From the NCBI GenBank assembly GCA_002507205.1, contig DAZF01000025.1, positions 1-46,114 on the forward strand: a stretch of 46,114 bases of DNA, written 5' to 3'. The notes beneath the pieces were generated by a model that was not told the origin of the DNA, did no database searches, and saw only the letters and a program-made list of their open reading frames with translations. The first letter of the stretch is position 1. The number at the start of each line of letters is the position of its first letter. Both the position numbers and the translations under genes were made by a program. The DNA comes from Methanolobus sp. UBA32. GTDB lineage: Archaea > Halobacteriota > Methanosarcinia > Methanosarcinales > Methanosarcinaceae. Positions 1-8,825 of this stretch are shown here, piece after piece.

Positions 1-185
1 ATATACAGTAGAAGGATATAACAGTATATTTAGACATTTTCTGGCAAGGTTAAGAAGAAAGTCTAAATGCTATACAAAGAGTCTTGAAATGTTGCGATAC
101 TCTGTCCTACTGTTAATGAAGTACAGAAATAAAGAAATAGCGATGTTTAATTAACAATGCCTTGGTTTTTTATGAAATTATTAAC

Positions 186-204
186 TGGCAGGATAATCCT
201 GCCA
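186..204 (-). terminator. hairpin after the marker 14 gene
   Basis: A 19-nt palindrome, TGGCAGGAT-A-ATCCTGCCA, lies about 20-40 nt past the stop codon of the leftward gene at 223. Read on the minus strand it is followed by AT-rich sequence rather than a clean T run, so termination is an inference. The rest of positions 1-222 shows no gene that I can support. Confidence 0.5.
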
Positions 205-222
205 ATTCATGTTCTTTTGTTC

Positions 223-1659
223 TTACTTGTTCTGTAATTTAATACGCTGAGCCAGTATACATTTGCCTTCCCGATGACCACCCAACGGATTAAAAGTGGT
301 TCCCAGGGAATTCATACATCTGGCCATAACTGCGGCACCACGCGCAAGACCATCATCAACGAATACGACATTCTCATCGATCTTGTGGTTGATACCAAGT
401 TCATGCAGGTATTTCAGTATGAGTTTTGGCTTGTTACCTGTTATACCAGCCCTGCCGGTGACACCTATTGCAGTGTCCTCATAGACAAGACCCTCATCCT
501 GTGCCACTTTGACAAGGCGTTGCACTACGCGTCCCATGACCTCATCGATAACAGCAAACAGGAGCTTCATATTGTGTTTTTCATATATCTCAGCACCAAG
601 TGCTGCTAGTTTGTCCATGTCAGAACCATTGTCCCCTACATCACAACCAATGAGCACTACGTTTATAGCGTCTGCTGCTTCAGAGTTCACAGGAACACTA
701 CCATATCGTTTGCGGCCTTTAGGTACCTTCTCGATGATAATGTAGTTCAATATCTTCTCGGCATATTCGTGAATGGTCTTTCCCTTCAGTCTAAGCGCAA
801 GACCGTCAAGTGACTTGTCATCGGAAATATCAAGTGCTGTACCCTTTTTGGAATCAACCTGACCAGTCCCCTTGATAATAGCATCAGGAATCGCACCGGC
901 ATAACCACAGAAGTTACCGATGGTCTTTGCATAGGGAAGATCAGGACTGATTATCCTTCCGTCAAGTGTGGTACCAAAATCCATGGAAATGCATGGGTTG
1001 CGGAAATCCACATCCACCCATTTGGCACCTTCCTTGATTCCTGCTGTTGCAAGTTCTCCTTCCATTTCGTTGGCAACTATCTCAACACCTGTTGCACCGG
1101 TCGGAGGAGTCACACTTGCCACTGCGCCATCGAATATAACTTTTTCAAGTTTGGAATATTTCTGGAACCTGTCAGGGATATTCGAGATGGACATAGGAGG
1201 AGTCATACGGTTTGGAGGCACGCCTGCCATCAGGCAGCCGTCTGCCAGTGCCTTGATGAACTCACCTACTTCATCAGGAGAATCAAAACCTGCGACGACA
1301 CCTGTTGACCTGACAACGAAATGAACATCTGTCTTGATGTCAAGATTTGCCTCTTTCACTGCTCCAAGAAGGGTATTCTTCACCAGCTCTGCGACTGACT
1401 CCCTTGTCAGTTCGACACCGTTCAGCGTCATTCCAAACACCTCTTCCCCGGGTTTTGGAGGACGGACATCCCTTGTCATACTAACTGTTTTTTTAACGAG
1501 CCTGGTCTTACCGTCTTCCAGATTCGTCGCTGTCAGAATGCATTTGGTAGTTGTATTACCAACTTCCACAGATGCCACGATAAAATATGATTTGGATTTG
1601 TCTTTAAGATCGAGTAAACGAACTGAAGGACTTTCTGCGATTCTTGGTTTATATGACAT
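223..1659 (-). CDS. methanogenesis marker protein 14
   Basis: A 478-residue protein that I recognise as the methanogenesis marker 14 family, found almost only in methanogens and of unproven biochemical role. The N-terminus (about residues 30-45) has a VEVGNTTTK motif like the phosphate-1 loop of the ASKHA (actin/hexokinase/Hsp70) ATPase fold, and glycine-rich stretches such as GVTGRAGITGNK near residue 400 fit that fold. No signal peptide or membrane segment is visible, so it should be cytosolic. The ATG is preceded by GAGGGAT at good spacing. It starts only 9 nt after the thioredoxin stop codon, so the two are very likely one transcript, which hints at a redox link with the methanogenesis machinery; that link is inference. 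Confidence 0.88.
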   Translation of the reverse strand: MSYKPRIAESPSVRLLDLKDKSKSYFIVASVEVGNTTTKCILTATNLEDGKTRLVKKTVSMTRDVRPPKPGEEVFGMTLNGVELTRESVAELVKNTLLGAVKEANLDIKTDVHFVVRSTGVVAGFDSPDEVGEFIKALADGCLMAGVPPNRMTPPMSISNIPDRFQKYSKLEKVIFDGAVASVTPPTGATGVEIVANEMEGELATAGIKEGAKWVDVDFRNPCISMDFGTTLDGRIISPDLPYAKTIGNFCGYAGAIPDAIIKGTGQVDSKKGTALDISDDKSLDGLALRLKGKTIHEYAEKILNYIIIEKVPKGRKRYGSVPVNSEAADAINVVLIGCDVGDNGSDMDKLAALGAEIYEKHNMKLLFAVIDEVMGRVVQRLVKVAQDEGLVYEDTAIGVTGRAGITGNKPKLILKYLHELGINHKIDENVVFVDDGLARGAAVMARCMNSLGTTFNPLGGHREGKCILAQRIKLQNK

Positions 1660-1668
1660 TTCTATCCC

Positions 1669-2061
1669 TCACATATAAGGCTGAAGTTTCTGGACAATGT
1701 TCTGTTTAGGAACAGCACCTATTAGCTTGTCAACGAATTTTCCTTCTTTGAAGATAAGCATTGCAGGAATGCTGGTTATTCCAAATTTAACTGCTGTCAT
1801 TTTATCATCATCTACATTCAACTTGCCAAAAACAACTTTCCCCTGCATCTCTGTAGCCATTTCATCGAGAACAGGAGAGAGCATACGGCAAGGTCCGCAC
1901 CAAGGTGCCCAGCAGTCAACCAGCACTAAAGAGTATTTTGATACGAACTCATCAAAAGAAGCATCTGTAATTGTGACAGGACTTGAAGGATACTGTTTTT
2001 GCTCCAGAGATTGTTTCAGTTCCTGCATCCTTTTTTGCTTGATAGATTCTAACTCATCCAT
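1669..2061 (-). CDS. trxA: thioredoxin
   Basis: A 130-residue thioredoxin with the classic WCGPC active site (Cys55 and Cys58 from the chosen start) and the cis-proline segment near TSIPAMLIF. It is a cytosolic dithiol-disulfide carrier for reducing protein disulfides. It carries about 25 charged extra residues at the N-terminus compared with a minimal 105-residue thioredoxin. The start is ATG at 2061 because AAGGGTG lies 6 nt upstream; a GTG three codons earlier (2070) is the alternative. The promoter upstream has a TATA-like element enclosed by a perfect 9-bp inverted repeat (2089-2114). The marker 14 gene follows 9 nt downstream. Confidence 0.95.
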   Translation of the reverse strand: MDELESIKQKRMQELKQSLEQKQYPSSPVTITDASFDEFVSKYSLVLVDCWAPWCGPCRMLSPVLDEMATEMQGKVVFGKLNVDDDKMTAVKFGITSIPAMLIFKEGKFVDKLIGAVPKQNIVQKLQPYM

Positions 2062-2088
2062 TGAATTCACCCTTTTGATTAGTATTAT

Positions 2089-2114
2089 TGTTTACAGATA
2101 TTTAACTGTAAACA
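2089..2114 (-). promoter_or_regulatory. inverted repeat enclosing the trxA TATA box
   Basis: Perfect 9-bp arms, TGTTTACAG and CTGTAAACA, flank an 8-nt centre that reads TTAAATAT on the minus strand, an archaeal TATA-like box. A start site about 25 nt downstream would fall near 2075, giving a leader of about 14 nt to the ATG at 2061. A protein bound to both arms would cover the TATA box, so a repressor operator is the natural reading; the regulator is unknown. Confidence 0.6.
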
Positions 2115-2269
2115 TGATTTAATACATCTATCGGATTTTCTTCTTAGTATCTGTTGTTAACACATTTAATTGTTTGTATGGTTGTGTGATTACTCCGCAA
2201 TACCCGTGGCATCAGCAAACACCGGGAAAAATACATAAACATTATAATGCTAGATTAGCAGGGATAATA

Positions 2270-3289
2270 ATGGCAAAATGGACACTTGAGAATCTGCTAG
2301 GAACTGAACCGCAGGAGTTTGAAATACTGCTCTCAAGGCTTTTTTCGAATATGGGATACAGGACAGAGCTTACCCAATACTCCAGGGACAGGGGAGTTGA
2401 CATCGTTATAAAGATAGAGAATTTCGGGCTCACACACACGTGGCTGGTCCAGGCAAAGAGATATTCAGGGTCTGTCGGGGTCAAAGAAGTAAGGGAATAC
2501 AGCAGTCTCAGGTACAGGGATCGGGTGGATGGCGTGATCATAGCTGCAACCTCATCGTTCACAAAGGAAGCAATGGAGGAAGCAGCAGAACATAATCTTA
2601 AACTTATAGACGGAAACCTGCTTGTGGAGATGCTCAACTACTATTTACCGGACGGATCCACTGAAGTAGCAGATGCAGGAAAACACACCGACAAGTCTTC
2701 TGAAGAAATTGGTGGCGGAGCAATCCTCAAAAGAGGAGAAAATATCCTTGCAAACCAGATCGTGACAATAGGTAATGAAAAGTTCACCATCACCCTTACA
2801 AACAGGAACATATTCCTCAAAAAGGAAAGTTCGGGCTTCTTCTCAAAGAGTTCAGATATTGAAGAGCGGATCGAAGTAAAAGAGATATTGGGCATACATA
2901 CCGAGCCAAACAGGCTCATACTGATAACTGGGAATAAGAGCCTTAAAATGTATCCGATGAGTTCCAGAAGGCTTTCAGAGCTTATTGAGATATTCGAGAA
3001 TCTTCGCCCCGAATACCTGAAAGGCGAACACCTGAATCTTTCCTCAAGAAACGGGACGCAACTAACGATACTTACAAACAAGCGCATCATTGTTTCCGAT
3101 ATTTCAGGGGAGATTCAGAAGGAGATCAACCACAAGAAGATCGTTGGCGTTGAACTGAAAGGCGGTTTCCTCAAGAAAGACCAGTTAATAGTATCAGAGA
3201 ATTCCAATTCTGTGACAAAACACCACCTTGATGTTGATAATCCCCTTCATTGGAAGGATATGATAGAACAGTGCGTAAGAACATGCTGA
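2270..3289 (+). CDS. Mrr-like restriction endonuclease domain protein
   Basis: A 339-residue protein. Residues about 1-125 are an Mrr_cat-type PD-(D/E)xK nuclease domain: the N-terminal helix (EFEILLSRLFSNMGY), then RDRGVDIVI and the catalytic-like VQAKRY, followed by GVIIAATSSFTKEA. The C-terminal half carries two stretches resembling PH/GRAM-like beta folds, each with a TNRN- or TNKR-type turn (about residues 165-235 and 255-320). Such proteins may cut modified or foreign DNA, but many solitary copies have no tested role. I prefer the ATG at 2270 to an earlier in-frame start at 2174, because a TATA-like ATACATA lies near 2230 and the first 32 residues do not look like the family. It has its own promoter, and the downstream genes concern copper. 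Confidence 0.72.
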   Translation: MAKWTLENLLGTEPQEFEILLSRLFSNMGYRTELTQYSRDRGVDIVIKIENFGLTHTWLVQAKRYSGSVGVKEVREYSSLRYRDRVDGVIIAATSSFTKEAMEEAAEHNLKLIDGNLLVEMLNYYLPDGSTEVADAGKHTDKSSEEIGGGAILKRGENILANQIVTIGNEKFTITLTNRNIFLKKESSGFFSKSSDIEERIEVKEILGIHTEPNRLILITGNKSLKMYPMSSRRLSELIEIFENLRPEYLKGEHLNLSSRNGTQLTILTNKRIIVSDISGEIQKEINHKKIVGVELKGGFLKKDQLIVSENSNSVTKHHLDVDNPLHWKDMIEQCVRTC

Positions 3290-3302
3290 TTTTCTTACTA
3301 CA

Positions 3303-3327
3303 CTTCACAAGCGTGAAGCCTATATAA
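3303..3327 (+). promoter_or_regulatory. copper-unit promoter with inverted repeat
   Basis: The inverted repeat CTTCAC-AAGC-GTGAAG (3303-3318) directly abuts the TATA box TATATAA (3321-3327). The start site should be near 3348, about 19 nt before the chaperone ATG. The position over the BRE suggests an operator for a metal-responsive regulator; this is inference. Confidence 0.55.
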
Positions 3328-3366
3328 CTGATGCATCAAATGGATATAATCAGGAGAAATCAAACA

Positions 3367-3576
3367 ATGGTTACAGAAACAATTAAGATAGAAGGTATGA
3401 TGTGCGGACACTGCCAGGCAAATGTTGAAAAATCCATTGCTGCAATTACCGGTGTCAGTGAAGTGAAGGTCGACCTTGCGGCAAAGCAGGCGACGGTTAC
3501 CTTTGATGATTCCGTTGCAAACCTTGATGCTATCAAGGCAGCTGTAGCAGATGCAGGTTACACTGTTGTAGCCTGA
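3367..3576 (+). CDS. CopZ-like heavy-metal chaperone
   Basis: A 69-residue single HMA domain with the metal-binding GMMCGHC motif (Cys13 and Cys16) and the beta-alpha-beta-beta-alpha-beta pattern of the Atx1/CopZ family. It should carry Cu(I) in the cytosol and hand it to the CopA ATPase encoded 53 nt downstream. The start at 3367 is set by GGAG at 3353-3356; an in-frame ATG at 3331 would give 12 extra residues unlike the family. An inverted repeat and TATA box just upstream suggest metal-dependent control. Confidence 0.92.
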   Translation: MVTETIKIEGMMCGHCQANVEKSIAAITGVSEVKVDLAAKQATVTFDDSVANLDAIKAAVADAGYTVVA

Positions 3577-3629
3577 AGTAGTGAAATATACTCGGAAATA
3601 TACCCTTTTCTTTTACTTTTTCCAACAAC

Positions 3630-6395
3630 ATGAAAGCAGATATCAAAGTCTATGGCATGACATGCATGCATTGTCATAAGCGTGTGACTGATGCAATATC
3701 AGCCCTCGATGGTGTGAATTCTGTTGAAGTCAGCCTTGAGGATGAAAGAGCATCCGTGGAGTTCGATGCTGACAGGATTGTCCTTGAGGAGATCAAAAAG
3801 GCAGTTACCGACGCAGGATATGAAGTTGGTGAAGATGCCTGTCAGCTTCCTGATGAAGGAGAGGCTGCATGTCCAATAATAATTGATGACGTGGAACCGG
3901 AAGAAAGCAAACCGGAACCAGGAACTGTTAAGGACATTGCCTTCAAGGTTTCAGGAATGCAATGTTCTGCCTGCGCACAGAACATCGAAAAAGCCCTGAA
4001 TAAACAGGAGGGAGTAATATCGGCTTCAGTGAACCTGCCTATGGAAAGGGCTTCTGTCAGCTATGATCCTGCACTCATAAACCCTGATGAGATGGAAAAT
4101 ATCATTGATTCCATCGGCTATCATGTTGTAAAGGACAGGATAGTCCTTGAGATCGGTGGAATGAAATGTGCCGCCTGTTCCCAGAACGTTGAGAAGGTGC
4201 TCAAGAGACTGAAAGGTGTCAGCTCAGCAAGTGTCAATATCACCACAGGAAGGGCACAGGTAGAGTATAATTCATCCCTTGTCTCAATAGATGAGATAAG
4301 AAAAGCCGTGGATGGTATCGGATATTCTGCATCCCTTCCTGCTGACAGGAAGGAATCAGAAGACAGGGAAAGGAAGGAAAGGGAACAGGAGATCAGACAG
4401 CAGAGGAATAACCTGCTTATTTCTATTGCAGTCCTTATCCCGATAATGCTTGGGAATATGAGAATGATGTTCCCGGGTTTGTTCGGATTCGCACCAGCCT
4501 TGCTTTCCGACAGGAACGTACTGTTCCTGCTGGCAACCATAGTGATGGTTTTCCCCGGAAGACAGTTCTTCATTGGAACATACCGTGGTCTGAGACATGG
4601 CGTCACCGACATGAACCTGCTGATAGCCACCGGTACCGGGGCGGCTTACGTTATCAGTATTGCAGCAAGTTATCTTAATCTCGGTCCCGGCTACGAACAT
4701 GTGTATTACGACACAGCAGTGATGCTTATCACTTTCATCGTTTTCGGAAGATACCTGGAAGCGAGGGCAAAGGGGAGAACATCCGAATCCATCAAGAAAC
4801 TCATCGGTCTTCAGGCAAAGACCGCACGCATCATCGTTGCCGGTGAAGAGAAAGAAGTGCCTGTGGAAGATGTACAGGTAGATGATATAGTCTTTGTAAG
4901 ACCGGGAGAAAAGGCACCTGTGGATGGTGTTATTGTCGAGGGCTCTTCTGCCATGGACGAGTCAATGATAACAGGTGAGAGCATACCTGTGGAAAAGAAC
5001 GTCGGCGATATGGTCATCGGTTCCACGCTTAACAAATCAGGAGCACTGAAATTCAAGGCCACTAACGTTGGTGCTGATACCGCCCTTGCAAGGATAATCG
5101 AACTCGTGGAAAATGCCCAGAATTCCAAGGCACCCATACAGCGTATCGCTGATGTGGTTGCCGGTCATTTCATTCTTGTAGTACATGTTATCGCACTTGC
5201 AGCATTCTTCTTCTGGTACTTCATCGGGTATGAGAGATTCGATGTTGCACTGCATTCAGGAATAGCAAGTCCGTTCCTGTTCTCTTTGCTTATTTCCATC
5301 ACAATTCTTGTGATATCATGTCCATGTGCTGTGGGACTTGCGACACCTGCTGCTATTATGGTTGGTACTGGAAAGGGAGCTGAGAACGGCATTCTCATAA
5401 AAGGTGGTGAAGCCCTTGAGAGAACACTGAAGATAGACACCATTGTGTTCGACAAGACAGGAACTCTCACAAAAGGCAAACCTGAGCTTACAGATATTGT
5501 ACTGACTGCCGGTCATGACGAAGAAGAAATACTTGCAATTGCTGCAAGTGCTGAGAAAGGCTCCGAGCATCCCCTTGGAGAAGCCATTGTGAAGGCTGCC
5601 GGGGAAAATAAACTGGAAATAAGCAATGTAGATAATTTCAACTCCATTGCAGGACATGGTGTTGAAGCCACTATCAATGGCAATCGGATACTTCTGGGAA
5701 CCCGTAAGCTCATGGAGGACAATGATATTGACATCTCATCGCTCACTGAAAACATGGAAAATCTTGAAGCACAAGGTAAGACTGCCATGATAGTTGCAAA
5801 GGAAGGGCAGGCCATCGGTCTGGTTGCTGTTGCTGACACCCTTAAGGAAAACTCCAAAGAAGCCATTGAAAAGCTACAGAGTATGGACATTGAGGTTGTG
5901 ATGATAACCGGAGACAACCGCAGGACAGCAGATGCCATTGCATCCCAGCTTGGTATCAGGAGAGTGCTGTCAGAAGTACTCCCCGGGGACAAGGCTTCAG
6001 AGATCAGGAAGCTTCAGGAAGAAGGCAGGATCGTCGCAATGGTAGGGGATGGAATCAACGATGCACCAGCACTCACCCAATCCGACATTGGAATAGCAAT
6101 GGGAGCAGGAACCGATGTTGCAATGGAATCCGCACAAATTGTATTGATAAAGAACGACCTGCGGGATGTACTTGCATCCATAAGGTTGAGCCGCCTGACC
6201 ATGAACAAGATCAAGCAGAACATTTTCTGGGCATTCGGATACAACAGCATTGGCATTCCGCTTGCAGCCGGGATACTGTATCCGTTCATCACAAAGATAG
6301 TGATAAGTCCCGAACTGGCCGCAGCCTTCATGGCAATGAGTTCCGTATCTGTCACAACCAATTCCCTGCTGATGAAACGCAGCAGAATAAAATAA
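3630..6395 (+). CDS. copA: copper-exporting P1B-type ATPase CopA
   Basis: A 921-residue P-type ATPase that exports Cu(I) across the cytoplasmic membrane. It has three N-terminal HMA domains: CMHC (Cys12/15), CSAC (Cys112/115) and CAAC (Cys180/183). These are followed by paired helices, the TGES actuator loop, the membrane CPC motif near residue 565 that marks the P1B copper group, the phosphorylation site DKTGT near 608, SEHPLGEA in the nucleotide domain and [10 protein letters not shown] near 806. Three HMA domains is more than the usual one or two, and a spacer of about 35 acidic residues separates the first from the second. No clear Shine-Dalgarno precedes the ATG, but an AAATATA box about 30 nt upstream suggests leaderless transcription in addition to read-through from the chaperone gene. 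Confidence 0.96.
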   Translation: MKADIKVYGMTCMHCHKRVTDAISALDGVNSVEVSLEDERASVEFDADRIVLEEIKKAVTDAGYEVGEDACQLPDEGEAACPIIIDDVEPEESKPEPGTVKDIAFKVSGMQCSACAQNIEKALNKQEGVISASVNLPMERASVSYDPALINPDEMENIIDSIGYHVVKDRIVLEIGGMKCAACSQNVEKVLKRLKGVSSASVNITTGRAQVEYNSSLVSIDEIRKAVDGIGYSASLPADRKESEDRERKEREQEIRQQRNNLLISIAVLIPIMLGNMRMMFPGLFGFAPALLSDRNVLFLLATIVMVFPGRQFFIGTYRGLRHGVTDMNLLIATGTGAAYVISIAASYLNLGPGYEHVYYDTAVMLITFIVFGRYLEARAKGRTSESIKKLIGLQAKTARIIVAGEEKEVPVEDVQVDDIVFVRPGEKAPVDGVIVEGSSAMDESMITGESIPVEKNVGDMVIGSTLNKSGALKFKATNVGADTALARIIELVENAQNSKAPIQRIADVVAGHFILVVHVIALAAFFFWYFIGYERFDVALHSGIASPFLFSLLISITILVISCPCAVGLATPAAIMVGTGKGAENGILIKGGEALERTLKIDTIVFDKTGTLTKGKPELTDIVLTAGHDEEEILAIAASAEKGSEHPLGEAIVKAAGENKLEISNVDNFNSIAGHGVEATINGNRILLGTRKLMEDNDIDISSLTENMENLEAQGKTAMIVAKEGQAIGLVAVADTLKENSKEAIEKLQSMDIEVVMITGDNRRTADAIASQLGIRRVLSEVLPGDKASEIRKLQEEGRIVAMVGDGINDAPALTQSDIGIAMGAGTDVAMESAQIVLIKNDLRDVLASIRLSRLTMNKIKQNIFWAFGYNSIGIPLAAGILYPFITKIVISPELAAAFMAMSSVSVTTNSLLMKRSRIK

Positions 6396-6408
6396 AGGAG
6401 ATACTGAC

Positions 6409-6654
6409 ATGGATAAAGTTTCAGGGAACAATACTGGAAAATACGCACTAATCGCAAGCATAGTCTCTTCACTTATCCTTGTTATCATTTTTGCAATACT
6501 TTCTTTCATGGTGAACAGTGCCAGAACAGTGCCACTGTACAGTCAGGTGGATATCATTGCAGGTATGGTCTTTGTGTTCATTCTAAGCATGATAGTATCG
6601 GCTTCTGTGTGGCCGGGAATTATTGAGAAAAGAGCAAAGAACAACTCTAAATAA
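6409..6654 (+). CDS. small two-helix membrane protein
   Basis: An 81-residue protein with two hydrophobic segments, at about residues 11-33 and 46-68, and a basic C-terminus (KRAKNNSK). I do not recognise the family. AAGGAGATACTGAC precedes the ATG and the gene begins 13 nt after the copA stop, so it is translated from the same message. A role as an accessory subunit of copper export is only a guess from position. Confidence 0.72.
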   Translation: MDKVSGNNTGKYALIASIVSSLILVIIFAILSFMVNSARTVPLYSQVDIIAGMVFVFILSMIVSASVWPGIIEKRAKNNSK

Positions 6655-6672
6655 AAATGATCTGAGGAAAAC

Positions 6673-7656
6673 TCATTCCTCCAGATCCACATGAGGATTG
6701 ATATCGCATCCCGTACATGGCAGGCACATCGTATCAAAAGTATCGGCACGCAGGCCATACTCGTCCAATTTCTCTTTCAGGAAACGGTTGAGATGCAGCA
6801 ACCTTTCTGCTGATGGTCTCTCTATTATTACCTCACCCTCGCGCAATGGATGTCTTGCGGCTGCCCTGAGAATTGGTACAACTCCTATGGATACGAGTTC
6901 TTCAATACCTTTCTCAACGGACTCATCAGTTTCACCAAGACCGATTATGAAATTGGAGCAGACCTTGTTCTTTCCGAATATCTCAACGCCTTGCCTCAGT
7001 GAATCAAGCAGGAATTCAAGGTCCTGATCAGGACAGACCTTTGCGTGAATCTCACGGTCCATGGTCTCAACATTGTATTTTAGCTCGCTCGCACCAGCAG
7101 CCTTGAGCCTGCGGGTGGAATCTTCTGTAGGATATACTGAAACACCGATGGGAATATTGTATGTCTCCCTGAGCCTGCGAATGAGTTCTTCAGCCCGGTC
7201 AACCTCGTCCTCTGCGGATACTTCAACGCCTGATGTAATGGAGATTGCTTTCATTCTGCCGGTACTGTTGGCCTCTTCAATCATCTTCAGCATCTTATCC
7301 ATTGTCTTGACCTTGCCGCCGAGTTTTGGGACAGGGCAGAACTTACAGTCAAAGATACATTTCTCACACATGGTGATGAAAGCCTGGTCCGGGCAGTGAA
7401 TGAGTTCTTCTTCAATACTGCCTCTTGCGATCTCAACACCGTCCTTTCTTATCACAAGTTCCCCATCTTCCATTTCTGCATTCAGTGGAGATTCTTTTTT
7501 GACAGCTAGACGCACACGGTGCCCTCCTGAGTTAAAGAAGAAAGCAACATTGCCGGCTCCCGGTCCGGCTGTAGGAATGGTTAACCAATGAATGAGAGCA
7601 GGGTCCATGTTTACGGAACCTGTCGAGATGAGCTGTGCTTTGGTTTCTGGTTTCAT
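6673..7656 (-). CDS. radical SAM protein, biotin synthase-like
   Basis: A 327-residue radical SAM enzyme. The cluster motif CX3CX2C is at about residues 101-108 (CIFDCKFC), preceded by CEK. A second cysteine set, CLPCTGC, near the C-terminus (about residues 313-319) could hold an auxiliary iron-sulfur cluster. The middle has GVSVYP, ELKYNVET and FIIGLGETDE, as in the BioB/HydE/PylB-like branch. I cannot name the substrate. GGAG stands 5 nt before the ATG. The gene lies 52 nt downstream of the sulfite-reductase-like gene on the same strand, so the two are probably co-transcribed; a part in making or inserting that protein's cofactor is possible but unproven. Confidence 0.82.
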   Translation of the reverse strand: MKPETKAQLISTGSVNMDPALIHWLTIPTAGPGAGNVAFFFNSGGHRVRLAVKKESPLNAEMEDGELVIRKDGVEIARGSIEEELIHCPDQAFITMCEKCIFDCKFCPVPKLGGKVKTMDKMLKMIEEANSTGRMKAISITSGVEVSAEDEVDRAEELIRRLRETYNIPIGVSVYPTEDSTRRLKAAGASELKYNVETMDREIHAKVCPDQDLEFLLDSLRQGVEIFGKNKVCSNFIIGLGETDESVEKGIEELVSIGVVPILRAAARHPLREGEVIIERPSAERLLHLNRFLKEKLDEYGLRADTFDTMCLPCTGCDINPHVDLEE

Positions 7657-7708
7657 GAATTCTCCGTTACCAAATGTATGGCCGTTTTTAGTAATATACC
7701 TATACAGG

Positions 7709-8575
7709 CTATTTTTGCCGGGAATACTTTATTGTTTCCCCAAACTCATCCAGACCACGGCGGTCGATGACATCGCCAAGCCTTTCCCCTTCAAGAGCAT
7801 TTTCACGATAATAGTCAATGGTCTTTTCAAGGATATTAAATACAACTTCCTCGTTGTCTGTTCGAAGGAACATGTCGCCCATACGTGGCCTTTTACCCAC
7901 CTTGCCACCAACAAATATCGTAAAGCCCTGAGCCTTTGTTTGCATGGCATCTTTGCGGCAGGCTGAAACACATAAACCGCATGCTACACATTTATTCATA
8001 TCCAGATATAAGCTGCCGTTCTCTATTGTTATGGCAGACATCTCACAGGCTTTCTCGCACAGCCTGCACATGACACAGTTTTCCTCTATAAATAGCGGTT
8101 CTAAAAAACCCATGATACCAAAATCGTTTTCCTGTACTTTCAAACAGGATGCAGGACAACCTGTGACTGCTATTTTGAATTTGTAAGGAACCGGTTTTGC
8201 AAAGTAGAGCTCGTCTATTTTTTCGCATATACCCTGACAGTCGATAAGACCCCGTTTGCATACCCTGTTCCCCTGACATGCAACAACGGCTCTTATCTTC
8301 TTTCCTGATGCTCCGGGACCGATGTCTGCAGACATCATCTGCTCACTGGCATCCCCGGTATTATCTAAATGGATGAACGGAATCTCGATTCCCTGACGTG
8401 AGGTTATGTGCACATACCCTTTGCCGTGCTGGTCCGCAGCATCAGCTACCGCCCGGAGATAGTCTGATGTCACATTACCGCCTGCTGCATGTAAGCGCAT
8501 GGAGAAGTAGTCGTCCTGCCTCTGGGAAAGAAAACCTTTGTCCTTGAGCAGGTCTTTGTCTGTATTTTTTGCCAT
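7709..8575 (-). CDS. dissimilatory sulfite reductase-like protein (Dsr-LP type)
   Basis: A 288-residue siroheme-type reductase. The order is ferredoxin-like reductase half-domain (residues about 8-70), the siroheme/[4Fe-4S] binding motif CX5C...CX3C (Cys100, Cys106, Cys140, Cys144), and an inserted ferredoxin domain with two four-cysteine sets (Cys167/170/173/177 and Cys196/199/202/206; the usual final CP is CR in the second). The layout matches the small Dsr-like proteins of methanogens and the C-terminal half of F420-dependent sulfite reductase; whether it reduces sulfite, nitrite or something else cannot be told from sequence. ATG at 8575 is chosen; GTG at 8584 is the alternative. A gene for an FrhB-like electron donor diverges 250 nt away. 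Confidence 0.85.
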   Translation of the reverse strand: MAKNTDKDLLKDKGFLSQRQDDYFSMRLHAAGGNVTSDYLRAVADAADQHGKGYVHITSRQGIEIPFIHLDNTGDASEQMMSADIGPGASGKKIRAVVACQGNRVCKRGLIDCQGICEKIDELYFAKPVPYKFKIAVTGCPASCLKVQENDFGIMGFLEPLFIEENCVMCRLCEKACEMSAITIENGSLYLDMNKCVACGLCVSACRKDAMQTKAQGFTIFVGGKVGKRPRMGDMFLRTDNEEVVFNILEKTIDYYRENALEGERLGDVIDRRGLDEFGETIKYSRQK

Positions 8576-8825
8576 TTGGGTCACTTTCTGTTCCAGTTGA
8601 TATGGAATTTACTTGAAACGCATGTAAATAGTGAAGGGAGATGAAGGCTCTAATATTGCACGAGATATTGTAAAAACGTTTTGGAAAATATCAAATCAAT
8701 ACTAATATACAATGAATAATCATTACCATGCGAACCTTCATTATTATTTGATTCAATTTTTGTTTTATACCATAAGAACAATGTAGCATTCCTAACAAGG
8801 ACATCCGTGATCCTGGGAGATTGAG

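Noticed and set aside
7709..7711. Amber stop as pyrrolysine codon in the Dsr-like gene
   Set aside because: Methanosarcinales can read TAG, but the next in-frame codons reach another TAG within a few codons and no homologous extension is seen.
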